A DNA stretch of 64,000 bases from Nocardioides sp. T2.26MG-1 (GCF_950101795.1 NZ_CATNLZ010000001.1:503382-567381), one strand, 5' to 3'; positions 42,460 through 53,446 are shown, counted from the first letter of the stretch. The notes: generated by a model not told the origin, from the letters alone. Numbers and translations are program-made.

Positions 42460-43166
42460 GCCCCGAGCCCAGCCACGAGCCCAGCCACGGGCCCAGCCCC
42501 GGGCCGATCCGGGTCTTCCTCGTCGACGACCAGCAGATGGTGCGCGGCGGGTTCCGGATGCTCGTGGAGAGCCAGCCCGACCTCACGGTGGTCGGGGAGG
42601 CCGGCGACGGCGCCGAGGCGGTGCAGCGGCTGGCGGTCACCCGTGCCGACGTGGTGCTGATGGACGTGCGGATGCCGCGGCTCGACGGCGTCGAGGCGAC
42701 CCGGGCGATCACCGGCCGCGGCGAGGTGCCGCGGGTGATCGTGCTGACGACGTTCGACCTCGACGAGTACGCCTTCGCCGCGATCAGGGCCGGCGCCGCG
42801 GCGTTCCTCCTCAAGGACGCCCCGCCCGAGGACCTGCTGTCGGCGATCCGCACCGTGCACGCCGGCGACTCGGTCGTCGCCCCCAGCACCACCCGCCGCC
42901 TGCTCGACCACTTCGCCGCCACGCTGCCCGACCCGGACGCGGGGCCGTCGGCCGACGACCGCCTGACGGCGCTCACCGACCGGGAGCGCGAGGTGCTCGT
43001 CGAGGTCGGCCGCGGCCGCTCCAACTCCGAGATTGCCGCCGACCTGGTGGTCGCCGAGGCGACGGTCAAGACCCACGTGAGCCGGCTGCTCGCCAAGACC
43101 GGGTCCCGCGACCGGGTCCAGCTGGTGGTCCTGGCGTACGAGACCGGCCTGGTCCGTAGTCCCTGA
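42456..43166 (+). CDS. NarL/LuxR-type response regulator
   Basis: A 236-residue regulator. The receiver domain has VDDQQMV, phospho-acceptor Asp70 (VVLMDVRMPRLDG), Thr in VLTTFD and Lys in LLKDAP. A LuxR-type HTH is at the C-terminus (LTDREREVLVEVGRGRSNSEIAADLVVAEATVKTHVSRLL). The N-terminus has a short unconserved repeat (PEPSHEPSHGPSPGP). It should control the ABC exporter that follows 65 bp downstream. Confidence 0.93.
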   Translation: MSPEPSHEPSHGPSPGPIRVFLVDDQQMVRGGFRMLVESQPDLTVVGEAGDGAEAVQRLAVTRADVVLMDVRMPRLDGVEATRAITGRGEVPRVIVLTTFDLDEYAFAAIRAGAAAFLLKDAPPEDLLSAIRTVHAGDSVVAPSTTRRLLDHFAATLPDPDAGPSADDRLTALTDREREVLVEVGRGRSNSEIAADLVVAEATVKTHVSRLLAKTGSRDRVQLVVLAYETGLVRSP

Positions 43167-43231
43167 GTCGTACGTCGGGTCGGTTCCCCGGGCTGACGAC
43201 CCTGCACCCCCCTCGACGGGATCGTCGAGAC

Positions 43232-43995
<764 letters not shown>

Positions 43996-43999
<4 letters not shown>

Positions 44000-46407
44000 G
44001 GACGGTGCTGGCCGCGTCCCTGCGGGTCCACACCCGGCGGTACGTCGCGGCCTCGGTCGCCGTCGTGATCGGCGTGGCGTTCATCGTGGTGACGAGCCTG
44101 CTGTCCTCGGCCGCCCGCAACGGGCTCGTGGCCGGGGTGGAGGTGCCCTACCGCGACGCCGATGTCGTCGTGACGGGCATCGACGGCGACCAGGCGGCCG
44201 GGATCCTCCAGCAGGCCGCGGACCGGGGCGACCATGCCTCGTTCCTGGGGTGGACCGTGCAGCACGTACGGGTCGGCGACCGGCTCCTCGGCGAGGCCGT
44301 CGACGTCGGGGCAGTCGCCGACGGCCCGGACCTGCGCTGGCAGGAGCTGCGCGCCGGCCGCTTCCCCGAGCGCCCGGGCGAGGTGGTCGCGGACGCCAAC
44401 GCGGTCAAGGGCGACGGTGTCGCCGTGGGCGATGCGGTCCGGATCGGCACCGGCAACCACGCCGTCGAGGCCACGCTGGTGGGGCTGGTCGACACCCCGT
44501 CGGCGAGCGTCGGCGCCGACCTCTATCTCACCTGGTCCGACCTGCAGCGGTTCGCCGGCGACCTGTGGGTCGACTCGGTCGCGTACGCCGGCAGCGGCTC
44601 GTCGTCGCTGGCCGACCGGCTGCCCGAGGACGCGACCGTCCAGTCCCGTGACGCGTTCGTCGAGGACCGCCAGGCCGACCTCACCAACCAGGTCAACGTG
44701 CTCGCGATCCTGCTGCTGGTCTTCGCCGCGATCGCCCTGTTCGTCTCCGTGCTGGTGGTCGCCAACACGTTCTCGATCCTGTTCGCCCAGCGGGCCCGCG
44801 ACTTCGCCCTGCTGCGCTGCGTCGGCGCGACCCGCCGGCAGGTGCTGCGCTCGGTGCGCATCGAGGCGCTGGCGATCGGCGTCGCCTCCGCGCTCGTCGG
44901 GCTGGTCGCCGGCACCGCAGTCGGCTACGCACTGGTGGCGGCCGCCCGGGCGCTGCTGCCCAGCGGGTCGATGGGCCTGCCGACGCCCTCGCTGCGCTGG
45001 TACGTCGCCGCGTTCGTCACCGGGGTGCTCGTCACGGTCGTCGCCGCGTGGCTGCCGACCCGCCGGGTGACCTCGCTCAACCCCTTGGCGGCGCTGCGGC
45101 CCGACGACGCGACCAGCGTCCGCACCCGCTCCGGCCGGATCCGGATCGCCGGCGGGCTGGCCGCGGTCGTGCTGGGCGCCGCCCTGCTCGCCCAGTCGAT
45201 CTCCGGCAACAGCGTGCTCGCCATGGTGCTCGGTGGGATCACGTCCTTCAGCGGCGTGCTCCTGCTGGGACCGGTGCTGGTGCCCGCGCTGATCCGGGTG
45301 CTGGGCGGGGCCGCCGGACGGCTCGCCGGCGCGCCCGCGCGGCTCGCCGCGGAGAACGCCGTACGCAACCCGCGCCGGACGGCGGCCACCACGTCGGCGC
45401 TCCTGGTCGGCGTCACGTTGACGACCGCCGTGCTCACCGGGCTGGCCAGCTCACGCAGCGCCGTCGACAAGGACCTGGACCGCGACTACCCGATCGACCT
45501 GGCCCTGACCGCGACCGACGAGCCGCTGCCCGCCGACCTCCTCGACAAGGTCCGCGGGGTGACCGGGGTCGCCGCAGCGGTGGGGCTCGAGGGCGCGCCG
45601 CTGCACGTCCCCGGTGCGGGCACGCTGCCGGTGGTCGCGGCGGTCGATGCAGGCGAGGTCGTCCACGGCTCGGCGGGCGTGGCCGGGGTGCGTCCCGGTC
45701 AGATCTGGTTGCCCCAGGGCGAGGGACTCGACGAGGGCGGCCGTGTGACGCTCGCCGGCACCGGCGGAGAGGTCACGCTGCGGGTGCGGACCGGCTCCGG
45801 CTGGGGCGACGGCGCGATCGTGGCCACCGCGACCCTGAGCCGGCTGACCTCGGACGCCACGACTCGCGCAGTGTGGGTCCGCGCCGAGCCGGGCGCCGAC
45901 GCGGAGGACCTCGCCGGCGACCTGGACGCCCTCGCCCAGCCGGCGGATGCCGACCTGGCGGACAACCTGGCCACCCGGTCCTGGGTGAACCTGCAGCTCG
46001 ACATCCTCACCGGCACCGTCGTCGCCCTGCTCGGCATCGCGGTGGTCATCGCGTTGATCGGCATCGGCAACACGCTCGGCCTCTCGGTGCTCGAACGGGG
46101 CCGTGAGAACGCGCTGCTGCGCGCGCTCGGCCTGACCCGGCGCCAGCTGCGGGCCACGCTCGCGACCGAGGCCCTGCTGCTGTCGGTGGTCGCGACCGTC
46201 CTCGGCATCGCCATCGGGGCGACGTTCGCCTGGGTGAGCCTGCAGGCGCTGGTGAAGGCCGCCGTCGACGAAGCGCCCATGGTGCTGCCGTGGGGTCAGC
46301 TGACGGTCGTGGTGCTGGTCGCCGCGGCTGCGGGGCTGGCGTCCTCACTGGTGCCCGCGCGCCGGGCCGCCCGGACGACCCCGGCTGCGGGCCTCAGTCT
46401 GGACTGA
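43996..46407 (+). CDS. FtsX-like ABC transporter permease
   Basis: An 803-residue permease. After an N-terminal helix (YVAASVAVVIGVAFIVVTSLL) comes an extracellular MacB_PCD-like domain, then FtsX three-helix modules (VLAILLLVFAAIALFVSVLVVANTF; a second set near residues 660-790, with ERGRENALLRALGLTRRQLR). The tandem FtsX arrangement with a middle pair of helices is typical of actinobacterial exporters. Converges with the sigma factor gene (6 nt between). Confidence 0.92.
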
Positions 46408-46413
46408 GTGGTC

Positions 46414-47313
46414 TCAGGCCGTGGACTCGAGGTCGCGACGGACGCGCTTCGGGAGCGAGCGCCGGGCGGCGTACCGCGCCGCGACGGCGCTGGTGTAGGC
46501 CAGGCGCCGGCGGGCGGCGACACCGGTCGGGTTCGGGTGCGGCTGCGCCAGGTGCGGGTCGAAGCTCTCGGCGAGCGCGTCGCGCAGCAGCACCAGCGCC
46601 TCGGCGCGGAGCTGGGAGATCCGGGACTCGGTGACGCCGAGCTCCGCGGCGAGCTCGGCCATCGGCAGCTCCTCGAGGAAGTAGCCGCGGACCACGCGCT
46701 GCATGCGCGACGGCAGCTCGTCGACCGCGTCGGCGAGGTAGCGGACCCGCTCGAGGTGCTCGGCGTGCTCGGCCGGACCCGCGTCGCGACCCGGGAGCAG
46801 GTCGGCCAGGCCCTGCTGGGCTCCGGCGTCCAGGGGGAGCACCATCGCCCGGGAGACCTCGGAGTCGGCCCTCGTCACCTCGTCGTGGCTCAGCCCGAGC
46901 GCCGCGGCCACCGCGCCGTCGTCGGGGAACTCCCCCATCGTCGCCGCCAACCGGGCGCGGGCCTCCTCGATCTCACGGCTCCGGCGGCGCACCGAGCGCG
47001 ACGCCCAGTCGACCGCGCGGAGCTCGTCGACCATCGCACCGCGGATCCGGGGCATGGCGTACCGCACGAACGGCACGCCCCGTGCCGGGTCGTAGGAGCG
47101 GGCCGCGGTCACCAGGGCGACCAGGCCGGCGGAGCGCAGGTCGTTGCGGTCCACGTGGGCCGGCACCCGCGCCATCGTCTCGCGCACCAGGTGCGCGACG
47201 AGGGGGAGGTTCTCGACGGCGAGACGGTCCGCATCGGGGAACGGCCCCGGCCGCAGGGAGTCCTCAGCCGGCTCGGCGAACGTGCGGGGCTCGTAGACCT
47301 CGGGGTCGGTCAT
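46414..47313 (-). CDS. FliA/WhiG-like sigma factor (paralogue 1)
   Basis: A 299-residue sigma-70 group 3 factor. Region 2 contains LVAHLVRETMARVP, DRNDLRSAGLVALVTAARSYDPARGVPFVRYAMPRIRGAMVDELRAVDWASRSVRRRSREI. Region 3 spans FPDDGAVAAALGLSHDEV, and region 4 has ELPMAELAAELGVTESRISQLRAEALVLLRDAL. The C-terminal extension AYTSAVAARYAARRSL is shared with the copy at 48981. WhiG controls sporulation in Streptomyces and FliA flagella elsewhere; no such genes are in the window. A GAGGAGAC ribosome site precedes the ATG. Confidence 0.9.
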   Translation of the reverse strand: MTDPEVYEPRTFAEPAEDSLRPGPFPDADRLAVENLPLVAHLVRETMARVPAHVDRNDLRSAGLVALVTAARSYDPARGVPFVRYAMPRIRGAMVDELRAVDWASRSVRRRSREIEEARARLAATMGEFPDDGAVAAALGLSHDEVTRADSEVSRAMVLPLDAGAQQGLADLLPGRDAGPAEHAEHLERVRYLADAVDELPSRMQRVVRGYFLEELPMAELAAELGVTESRISQLRAEALVLLRDALAESFDPHLAQPHPNPTGVAARRRLAYTSAVAARYAARRSLPKRVRRDLESTA

Positions 47314-47511
47314 GGGGCGCTGTCTCCTCGAGAGATGTGCGTCGTGCCTGGGTCCCGTGGTTCCACCTGGCCTGCGGGAGTCGCGGCGCTGTTGTCACCT
47401 CCCCATTCGGCGAGCAGCACGCGCGTCTTGAGGTCGGCTAGACCTGTTGTGCCGGTCACGCACCGACCACCTGCGCAGCCGGACTGCGTCAGGCCGAGAT
47501 CACGCCTGGGG

Positions 47512-47889
47512 TCACGCCGGCCAGCGGCCGTCGGTCTGAGCCGCCGCGACGGCGGCCCGCCCGGCGGGCTCCATCCGGCCCGCGGCCTTGAGACGGGCCA
47601 CCCGTTCCACGTTCGAGGACGACCACGGGCTCCGCGCGCCCCGGGGCGTCATCCTCAGGCAGCGGGTCTGCTCGTCCCGGCGGCGCGCCTGGCTGTCGAT
47701 CCACCCGAAGCACAGCGACTCCTCGACGGCCTCCTCATAGGTGAGAGCCGTGACCGCGCGGCCCTTCTTGGTCAGCACCAGCCAGACACCCGGGGATCGG
47801 TCGTGGTGCTCCCGCAGCCACGCGCGCCACGCGGCGGCGTCCGGCACGAGCAGCTCGTCGAGCTCGGGCTTCGGTGCAGACCTGGGCAT
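47512..47889 (-). CDS. YdeI-family protein, C-terminally truncated
   Basis: About 125 residues (MPRSAPKPELDELLV...) matching the N-terminal half of YdeI/OmpD-associated proteins: WRAWLREHHDRSPGVWLVL, YEEAVEESLCFGWIDSQ and RCLRMTPRGARSPWSSSNVERV. Full family members run on for about 70-80 residues after the segment DGRW, but here translation stops at DGRWPA. The gene may therefore be a pseudogene or a short variant. The start is uncertain (47889 or 47901). It lies between two sigma factor paralogues and just beyond the end of the second. Function of the family is poorly known. Confidence 0.65.
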   Translation of the reverse strand: MPRSAPKPELDELLVPDAAAWRAWLREHHDRSPGVWLVLTKKGRAVTALTYEEAVEESLCFGWIDSQARRRDEQTRCLRMTPRGARSPWSSSNVERVARLKAAGRMEPAGRAAVAAAQTDGRWPA

Positions 47890-47917
47890 GCCGGCCATCA
47901 TGCCCGCGCCTGCAGGG

Positions 47918-48718
47918 TCAGGCGGACCGTTCGAGCCGCTCGCGCGACGCGGCGGTGCGCGCCCGACGGGCGGCGTACTGCTGGGCGACCAGCCGCGTGT
48001 ACGCCGTCCGCCGCCGGGCATGGGGGCGCTCGTGGTCGCCGCCCTCCCCGGTGTCGGCGGGCCCGACGGGCGCGGCGCTCATCGCCGTGGCCAGCGCATC
48101 GCGCAGGAGGACCAGGGCCTCGGTGCGCAACTGCTCCGCGCAGGCCTCGCTGGCGCCGACCTCCGCGGCCAGCTCCGCCATCGGGCGCTGCTCGAGGAAG
48201 TAGCCGCGCGCCACGTGCCGCAGCCGCTCCGGGAGCTCCTCGACGGCGACGACGAGGCACTGCACGCGCTCGTGACGTCCGCGGCGGTCGACCTCGACCA
48301 CGCGATCCGCGTGTCGCCCGGCGGCTGCACCGTCGCCGACCGAGAGTCCCAGGGCGGCGGCCAGGTCCACGGCGTCGGGGAAGAGGGCGAGCACGGTGTC
48401 GAGGCGGAGCCGGGCGGCGGACGCGTCCCGCGGGCACGCGGCCCGGACCGCCCAGTCCACCGACCGCAGCTCGTCGACCAGGGCGCCGCGTACCCGGACC
48501 GAGGCGTGCTCCGCGAACCGAGCCGACCCCGCCGGGCCGGCGTCGCGCGCCGCGGCGAGGAGCGCGACCAGGCCGGCGGCCAGCAGGTCGTTGCGATCCG
48601 CAGACGACGGCACCCGCGCCATCGTCTCGCGCACGAGGTGCGCCACCAGGGGGACGTGCTGGACCGCCAGCCGGTCTCGCTCGGCGGCCGACCAGGAGCT
48701 CGGGGTGTCGATCGTCAC
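47918..48718 (-). CDS. Degenerate FliA/WhiG-like sigma factor (paralogue 2)
   Basis: A 266-residue protein clearly related to its neighbours (DRLAVQHVPLVAHLVRETMARVPSSADRNDLLAAGLVALLAAARD; VDELRSVDWAVRA). Key parts have eroded. The basic stretch after DWA (SVRRRxREIE in the paralogues) is ACPRDASAARL, and the region-4 helix GVTESRISQLRAE has become GASEACAEQLRTE, losing the residues that read the -35. It may be non-functional, or may act as a modified or anti-competing factor. The start is assigned to GTG 48718 with modest confidence. Confidence 0.75.
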   Translation of the reverse strand: MTIDTPSSWSAAERDRLAVQHVPLVAHLVRETMARVPSSADRNDLLAAGLVALLAAARDAGPAGSARFAEHASVRVRGALVDELRSVDWAVRAACPRDASAARLRLDTVLALFPDAVDLAAALGLSVGDGAAAGRHADRVVEVDRRGRHERVQCLVVAVEELPERLRHVARGYFLEQRPMAELAAEVGASEACAEQLRTEALVLLRDALATAMSAAPVGPADTGEGGDHERPHARRRTAYTRLVAQQYAARRARTAASRERLERSA

Positions 48719-48980
48719 TCCCCAAGTGATGCATAAACGGGCCGTTTCCCACAAAAAGACAGGGGAGAAATGCCCGTTTTCGAAGGTAAAAGTCTGCGGG
48801 CTCCTCGTACGGACTAGGACCGCCTAGTCCGTTCGGGCCAGGGGGACCATTGCCTTGCTGGCACGAACGGGTTGGCCTCTCTAGCCAGTTGGAAAACGTT
48901 ATCGACCCGCCTGCCACCCGGAGGGGTCAAATCCTGTCGATTTGTCGTCACAATCCGTCCGGTCGTGAGTCACTACTCCC
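48719..48980. promoter_or_regulatory. Divergent sigma-factor intergenic region with 10-bp inverted repeat
   Basis: A 262-bp gap, noticeably AT-richer than its surroundings, separates the divergent sigma paralogues 2 and 3. It contains a perfect inverted repeat ACGGACTAGG-ACCG-CCTAGTCCGT (48809-48832), which could be an operator or hairpin. Other marks are CGTTTTCGAAGGTAAAAG and GGAAAACGTTATC. No classical WhiG promoter (TAAA-N15-GCCGATAA) was found. Confidence 0.55.
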
Positions 48981-49841
48981 GTGAATGCCAGCACGACGAC
49001 CTCGTTGTCGATCTCCGAACGCGACCAGCTCGCGGTCCAGCACGTGCCCCTCGTGGCGCACCTGGTCCGCGAGACGATGGCGCGGGTGCCGTCCTACATG
49101 GACCGCAACGACCTCCACTCCGCCGGTCTGCTGGCACTCGTGCAGGCCGCTCGCGCCTTCGACCCCGACCGAGGCGTGCCGTTCGCGGGCTACGCGAGCA
49201 CTCGCATCCGGGGCGCCCTGGTCGACGAGCTGCGATCGGTCGACTGGGCATCACGGTCGGTGCGCCGGCGCGCTCGCGAGATCGAGGCGGCGCGAACCAG
49301 GCTGGCCGCCGCCCTCGGCGCGTTCCCCGACGACGCCGCGGTCGCCGAGGCCCTCGGGCTGCGCCCCGAGGACGTCTGCCGCGCCGACTCCGAGGTCGCC
49401 CGGGCGGTCGTCGTCCCGCTGGACGCCGGACCCAACGCCGGCTTCATCGAGCAGCTCGCCGGTCGTGGGATCGGTCCCGAGGACGCCGTCCTGCGCGAGG
49501 AGCGCACGCAGTACCTCGCCGCCGCGGTCGAGGCCCTGCCCGAGCGTCTCCAGCACGTGGTCCGCGGCTACTTCCTCGAGGAGCGGCCGATGGCCGAGCT
49601 CGCCGCGGAGCTCGGCGTCACCGAGTCCCGGATCTCCCAGCTCCGCGCCGAGGCGCTGGTGCTGCTGCGCGACGCGCTCGCCGAGGCCTTCGACCCGCAC
49701 CTGGCGCAGCCGCACCCCAACCCCGACGGTGTCGCCGCCCGCCGGCGCCTGGCCTACACCAGCGCCGTCGCCGCCAGCTACGCGGCCCGACGTACCCTCG
49801 CGAACCCGCGCGCTCGCGAGAGCCTCAGCTCGACCGCCTAG
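48981..49841 (+). CDS. FliA/WhiG-like sigma factor (paralogue 3)
   Basis: A 286-residue sigma factor with intact regions: region 2 (VAHLVRETMARVPSYMDRNDLHSAGLLALVQAARAFDPDRGVPFAGYASTRIRGALVDELRSVDWASRSVRRR) and region 4 (RPMAELAAELGVTESRISQLRAEALVLLRDALAEAF). It shares the C-terminal tail with paralogue 1, including the segment HLAQPHPNPDGVAARRRLAYTSAVAA. Duplication within the locus is the simplest explanation. GTG at 48981 without a clear ribosome site. Confidence 0.9.
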   Translation: MNASTTTSLSISERDQLAVQHVPLVAHLVRETMARVPSYMDRNDLHSAGLLALVQAARAFDPDRGVPFAGYASTRIRGALVDELRSVDWASRSVRRRAREIEAARTRLAAALGAFPDDAAVAEALGLRPEDVCRADSEVARAVVVPLDAGPNAGFIEQLAGRGIGPEDAVLREERTQYLAAAVEALPERLQHVVRGYFLEERPMAELAAELGVTESRISQLRAEALVLLRDALAEAFDPHLAQPHPNPDGVAARRRLAYTSAVAASYAARRTLANPRARESLSSTA

Positions 49842-50509
49842 AAGGCGCAGAACTCGTTGCCCTCGGGGTCGGCCAGCACCGTCCACGAGATCTCGTCGTC
49901 CGGCGCGCGCAGCACCCGTGCTCCGCGATCGACGAGCAGCTCCACGTCCACCGCGTCGACGTCCCAGTGGATGCGGTTCTTGACGGTCTTGGGCTCGGGG
50001 ACCGGCACGAAGACCAGGTAGTCGAACGGCGCCCCCGGGATCTCCTCGACCCCCGCCCAGCCGTGCTCCTCGTCGGCGGACCACCGTCCGCCGACCAGCT
50101 CGGCCCACCACTGCGCGAGCCGCGCCGGGTCGGCGGCATCGACGACCACCTCGTAGAGCCGGCGCGCGGGCACCTGCTCGCGCTCGAAGACGCACAGCTC
50201 GCCGCCCTCGGGGTCGCGCAGCACCTTCCAGCGGAAGCTCTCCAGGTCCACCGGGGTCGCCCCGAGGTCGAGCACGTCCTCGACCGCCGCCGCGTGCACG
50301 TCGAGGTGCACCCGCTGCTTGACCGTCACCGGCTCGGGCACCCGGTTGAGCCACACCGTGTCCCGCTCGGTCGGCCCGGTCAGCAGCACCATCCCGTCGT
50401 CGCGCTGCTGGAGCTCGAGGTCGAGGGCCGCGGCCCAGAAGTGTCCCAGTCGGACCGGGTCGACGGCGTCGATGCAGAGGTCCTTGAAGGACGCGGGGCG
50501 TTCGCTCAC
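49838..50509 (-). CDS. Tandem VOC (glyoxalase-like) domain protein
   Basis: A 223-residue protein of two similar halves. Each has the pattern [LI]CIDAVDPxRLGxFWAAAL / VVVDAADPARLAQWWAELV, then a PEPVTVKxRVHLDV / PEPKTVKNRIHWDV segment, and ends with DPEGGELCVF / DPEGNEFCAF. This is the Glyoxalase_6 (VOC) type. The substrate is unknown. Its stop overlaps the end of the convergent sigma gene by 4 nt. GTG start at 50509. Confidence 0.85.
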   Translation of the reverse strand: MSERPASFKDLCIDAVDPVRLGHFWAAALDLELQQRDDGMVLLTGPTERDTVWLNRVPEPVTVKQRVHLDVHAAAVEDVLDLGATPVDLESFRWKVLRDPEGGELCVFEREQVPARRLYEVVVDAADPARLAQWWAELVGGRWSADEEHGWAGVEEIPGAPFDYLVFVPVPEPKTVKNRIHWDVDAVDVELLVDRGARVLRAPDDEISWTVLADPEGNEFCAF

Positions 50510-50574
50510 CAGGACATCATGGCGGCACCCTGGGCGGGATCGGGACCGGGCCGCGGGCCCAGTAACGTCGGCTC

Positions 50575-51993
50575 GTGACCGCACCACCGACCAGGACTCG
50601 CGATCGGCTGCTGTCTCCGGCGTACGCCGCCACCACGATCGGCATGTTCGCGCTGTGCGCGCTGGTGGCCTTCGAGGCGCTCGCGGTGACGACCGTGATG
50701 CCGTCCGTCGCGCGCGAGCTGGACGGCGTCTCGCTCTACGCCCTGTCCTTCGGCGCACCGCTGGCCAGTGGTGTGGTCGGCATGGTCGCCGCCGGCGCCT
50801 GGAGCGACCGGCGTGGCCCGGCAGTGCCGTTGCTGGCCTCGCTCACCCTGTTCACGCTCGGGTTGGTGGTCTGCGGCACGGCCCCGACGATGGAGATCCT
50901 GGTCGCCGGCAGGGTCGTCCAAGGGCTCGGCGGCGGTGCGCTGACCGTCGGCCTCTACGTCCTGGTCGGGGCGATCTTCCCCGCCCAGCTGCAGCCCGCG
51001 GTGTTCGCGAGCTTCGCGGCCGCGTGGGTGCTGCCGTCGCTGTTCGGTCCCGCGTTGGCCGCCGCCGTGGCTCACGCGGTCGGCTGGCGCTGGGTGTTCC
51101 TCGGCGCCACCGCCCTGGCGGCCGCGGCAGCGAGCCTGGTCGCGCCCTCGCTGCGCGGGCTCGCGGCACCGGCGCCCGGGGAGGTGACCCCGGCGCGCTC
51201 CCGGCTGGCGTGGGCCGCGGTCGGCGGTGTCGCAGTGCTGGTCGTCGAGCTCGTCGGGTCCGCTCGGGGCGCGGTCGCCCTGGTCGCCGTCGTGGCCCTC
51301 GGTGCCGTGCTGGCCGCACTGCGGCGGCTGCTGCCGCCGGGCGCCCTCGTCGCCCGGCGCGGGCTGCCCGCCGTGATCGCCACCCGTGGGCTGATGAGCG
51401 CCTCGTTCTTCTGTGCGGAGGCCTACATCGTGTTCGTGCTCCAGGACCACTGGGGCCTCTCCGCGGGCCGCGCCGGCCTGGCCCTGACCGGGGTCGGCGT
51501 GGTCTGGGCCGCTGCCAGCCAGGTGCAGTCGCGTCTGGGCGAGCGGCTCTCGCACGTCGCCGCGATGAGCGCGGGAACCGGGCTGCTGGCCGGTGGCACG
51601 GTCGGGCTGGTCGTCGTCGTCGGAGCCGCTGCGCACCCTGCCCTCGCGGTGGCGGCGTACGTCGTCGCCGGCGCCGGGATGGGCCTGGGCTACCCCCGCA
51701 CGAGCGTGGCGATGCTGGCCGCGTCCACCGAACGCGACCGAGGATTCAACTCCTCGGCACTGTCGGTCGCAGACTCGCTCGGCGGCGCGCTCGCGCTCTC
51801 GGCGTCGGGGATCGCCTTCGCCGCCTCCGAGCGGGCGGGCGCCGACCCGTTCCTGTCGGTCTTCGTGCTGGCCGTCGCGCTCGGGGTGCTGGCGGCGCTC
51901 GCCGCCGCCCGGACCGGCCAGGACCGATCAGGCCACAGCAGGTCAGGCCAAGCAGGTCAGGCCGGTCAGATCAGCACCGGCTCGGTCTGCTGA
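50575..51993 (+). CDS. MFS multidrug exporter, DHA2/14-TM-like
   Basis: A 472-residue transporter with about 12-14 helices. The motif A region GAWSDRRGP, the motif C-like [17 protein letters not shown] and [18 protein letters not shown] at the N-terminus indicate a drug-efflux type. The C-terminus ends in a low-complexity tail ([15 protein letters not shown]) made by a short direct repeat (AGGTCAGGCC). The GTG at 50575 follows TAACGT (50563-50568) by 6 nt, so it is probably leaderless. Its last 28 nt overlap the convergent scoB gene. Confidence 0.88.
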   Translation: MTAPPTRTRDRLLSPAYAATTIGMFALCALVAFEALAVTTVMPSVARELDGVSLYALSFGAPLASGVVGMVAAGAWSDRRGPAVPLLASLTLFTLGLVVCGTAPTMEILVAGRVVQGLGGGALTVGLYVLVGAIFPAQLQPAVFASFAAAWVLPSLFGPALAAAVAHAVGWRWVFLGATALAAAAASLVAPSLRGLAAPAPGEVTPARSRLAWAAVGGVAVLVVELVGSARGAVALVAVVALGAVLAALRRLLPPGALVARRGLPAVIATRGLMSASFFCAEAYIVFVLQDHWGLSAGRAGLALTGVGVVWAAASQVQSRLGERLSHVAAMSAGTGLLAGGTVGLVVVVGAAAHPALAVAAYVVAGAGMGLGYPRTSVAMLAASTERDRGFNSSALSVADSLGGALALSASGIAFAASERAGADPFLSVFVLAVALGVLAALAAARTGQDRSGHSRSGQAGQAGQISTGSVC

Positions 51994-52592
51994 CGCACCT
52001 CGTCCTCGGTGACGCCCGGCGCGAGCTCGACCAGGCGCAGTCCCTCCGGGGTGACGTCGATGACCGCCAGGTCCGTGATGATCCGCTGCACGACACCGCG
52101 GCCGGTGTAGGGCAACGAGCACTCCTCGACGATCTTGTAGCTGCCGTCCTTGGCGACGTGCTCCATCAGCACGATCACCCGCTTGGCACCGTGGACCAGG
52201 TCCATCGCGCCGCCCATGCCCTTGACCATCTTGCCGGGGATCATCCAGTTCGCGATGTCACCGGCCCGGGACACCTGCATGGCCCCGAGGATCGCGGCGT
52301 CGACCTTGCCGCCGCGGATCATCCCGAACGAGGTGGCGGAGTCGAAGAACGACGCGCCGCGGCGCAGCGTCACCGTCTCCTTGCCCGCGTTGATCAGGTC
52401 GGGGTCCTCCTCGCCGTCGAACGGGTAGGCACCCACACCGAGGATGCCGTTCTCCGACTGCAGCACCAGCTCGACGTCGTCGCCGACGTAGTTGGGCACC
52501 AGGGTCGGCAGCCCGATCCCGAGGTTGACGTAGGAGCCGTCCGTCAGCTCCGAGGCGGCCCGGGCCGCCATCTCCTCACGGCTCCAGCTCAT
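51966..52592 (-). CDS. scoB: 3-oxoacid CoA-transferase subunit B
   Basis: A 208-residue subunit. [13 protein letters not shown] and the catalytic-Glu motif [10 protein letters not shown] mark the SCOT/AtoA family. [21 protein letters not shown] completes the match. With subunit A it moves CoA between succinyl-CoA and acetoacetate or 3-oxoadipate. Substrate choice cannot be settled: no beta-ketoadipate pathway genes are nearby. ATG overlaps the subunit A stop (ATGA). Confidence 0.92.
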   Translation of the reverse strand: MSWSREEMAARAASELTDGSYVNLGIGLPTLVPNYVGDDVELVLQSENGILGVGAYPFDGEEDPDLINAGKETVTLRRGASFFDSATSFGMIRGGKVDAAILGAMQVSRAGDIANWMIPGKMVKGMGGAMDLVHGAKRVIVLMEHVAKDGSYKIVEECSLPYTGRGVVQRIITDLAVIDVTPEGLRLVELAPGVTEDEVRQQTEPVLI

Positions 52593-53362
52593 GCTCGGGT
52601 CCTCACGGTCTTGCGCTCGATCCGCTTGTCTGCGGCCTGTTCCGGGGTCAGCTCCACGACGCGCTGCACGAACACGCCCGGGGTGTGCACGTGGTTGGGG
52701 TCGATCTCACCCGGCTCGACCAGGTGCTCGACCTCCGCGATCGTGAGCCGGCCGCACATCGCGGCCAGCGGGTTGAAGTTGCGCGCGGAGTCGCGGAACA
52801 CCAGGTTGCCGTGGCGGTCGCCCTTCCAGGCGCGGACCAGCCCGAAGTCCGCGACGACCGCGTGCTCGAGCACGAACTCCTTCGGGCCCTCGGCGGTCTC
52901 GAAGACCTGGGTCTGCTTGGGCGGGGAGGACTTCACGACGTTGCCCTCGGCGTCGTACCGCCAGGGCAGCCCGCCCTCGGCGACCTGCGTGCCGACGCCG
53001 GTCGCGGTGAAGAACGCCGGGATGCCGGAGCCGCCCGCCCGCATCCGCTCCGCGAGCGTGCCCTGCGGGGTCAGCTCCACCTCCAGCTCACCCGACAGGT
53101 ACTGCCGCGCGAACTCCTTGTTCTCCCCCACGTACGACGCCACCACCCGCCGGAGCCGGCCGGCACCGAGCAGCAGCCCGAGCCCCCAGCCGTCCACGCC
53201 GGCGTTGTTCGACACGACCTCGAGATCGTCGGTGCCGGCGTCCAGCACCGCCTGGATCAGCACCGACGGGATCCCGCACAACCCGAACCCGCCGACGGCC
53301 AGGGTCGACCCGCTCGCGATGTCCGCGACGGCCTCCGCGGCCGTGCCCACCACCTTGTCCAC
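52589..53362 (-). CDS. scoA: 3-oxoacid CoA-transferase subunit A
   Basis: A 257-residue subunit. Signature [34 protein letters not shown] and [19 protein letters not shown] are conserved. It forms the heteromeric transferase with ScoB. The GTG at 53362 is preceded by GGAGGAGA 4-5 nt upstream, which decides the start. The pair is a two-gene operon. Confidence 0.92.
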   Translation of the reverse strand: MDKVVGTAAEAVADIASGSTLAVGGFGLCGIPSVLIQAVLDAGTDDLEVVSNNAGVDGWGLGLLLGAGRLRRVVASYVGENKEFARQYLSGELEVELTPQGTLAERMRAGGSGIPAFFTATGVGTQVAEGGLPWRYDAEGNVVKSSPPKQTQVFETAEGPKEFVLEHAVVADFGLVRAWKGDRHGNLVFRDSARNFNPLAAMCGRLTIAEVEHLVEPGEIDPNHVHTPGVFVQRVVELTPEQAADKRIERKTVRTRA

Positions 53363-53446
53363 GCCATCTCCTCCTCGCCGGCCACGACGCTGTGACCCGG
53401 CTCTCGTCGATCCTAGTGTCGCCGGGCCGTCATCTACGCTCGCCCC

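Noticed and set aside
46414..49841. Flagellar or sporulation locus suggested by FliA/WhiG-like factors
   Set aside because: No flagellin, motor, chemotaxis or sporulation genes are in the window.
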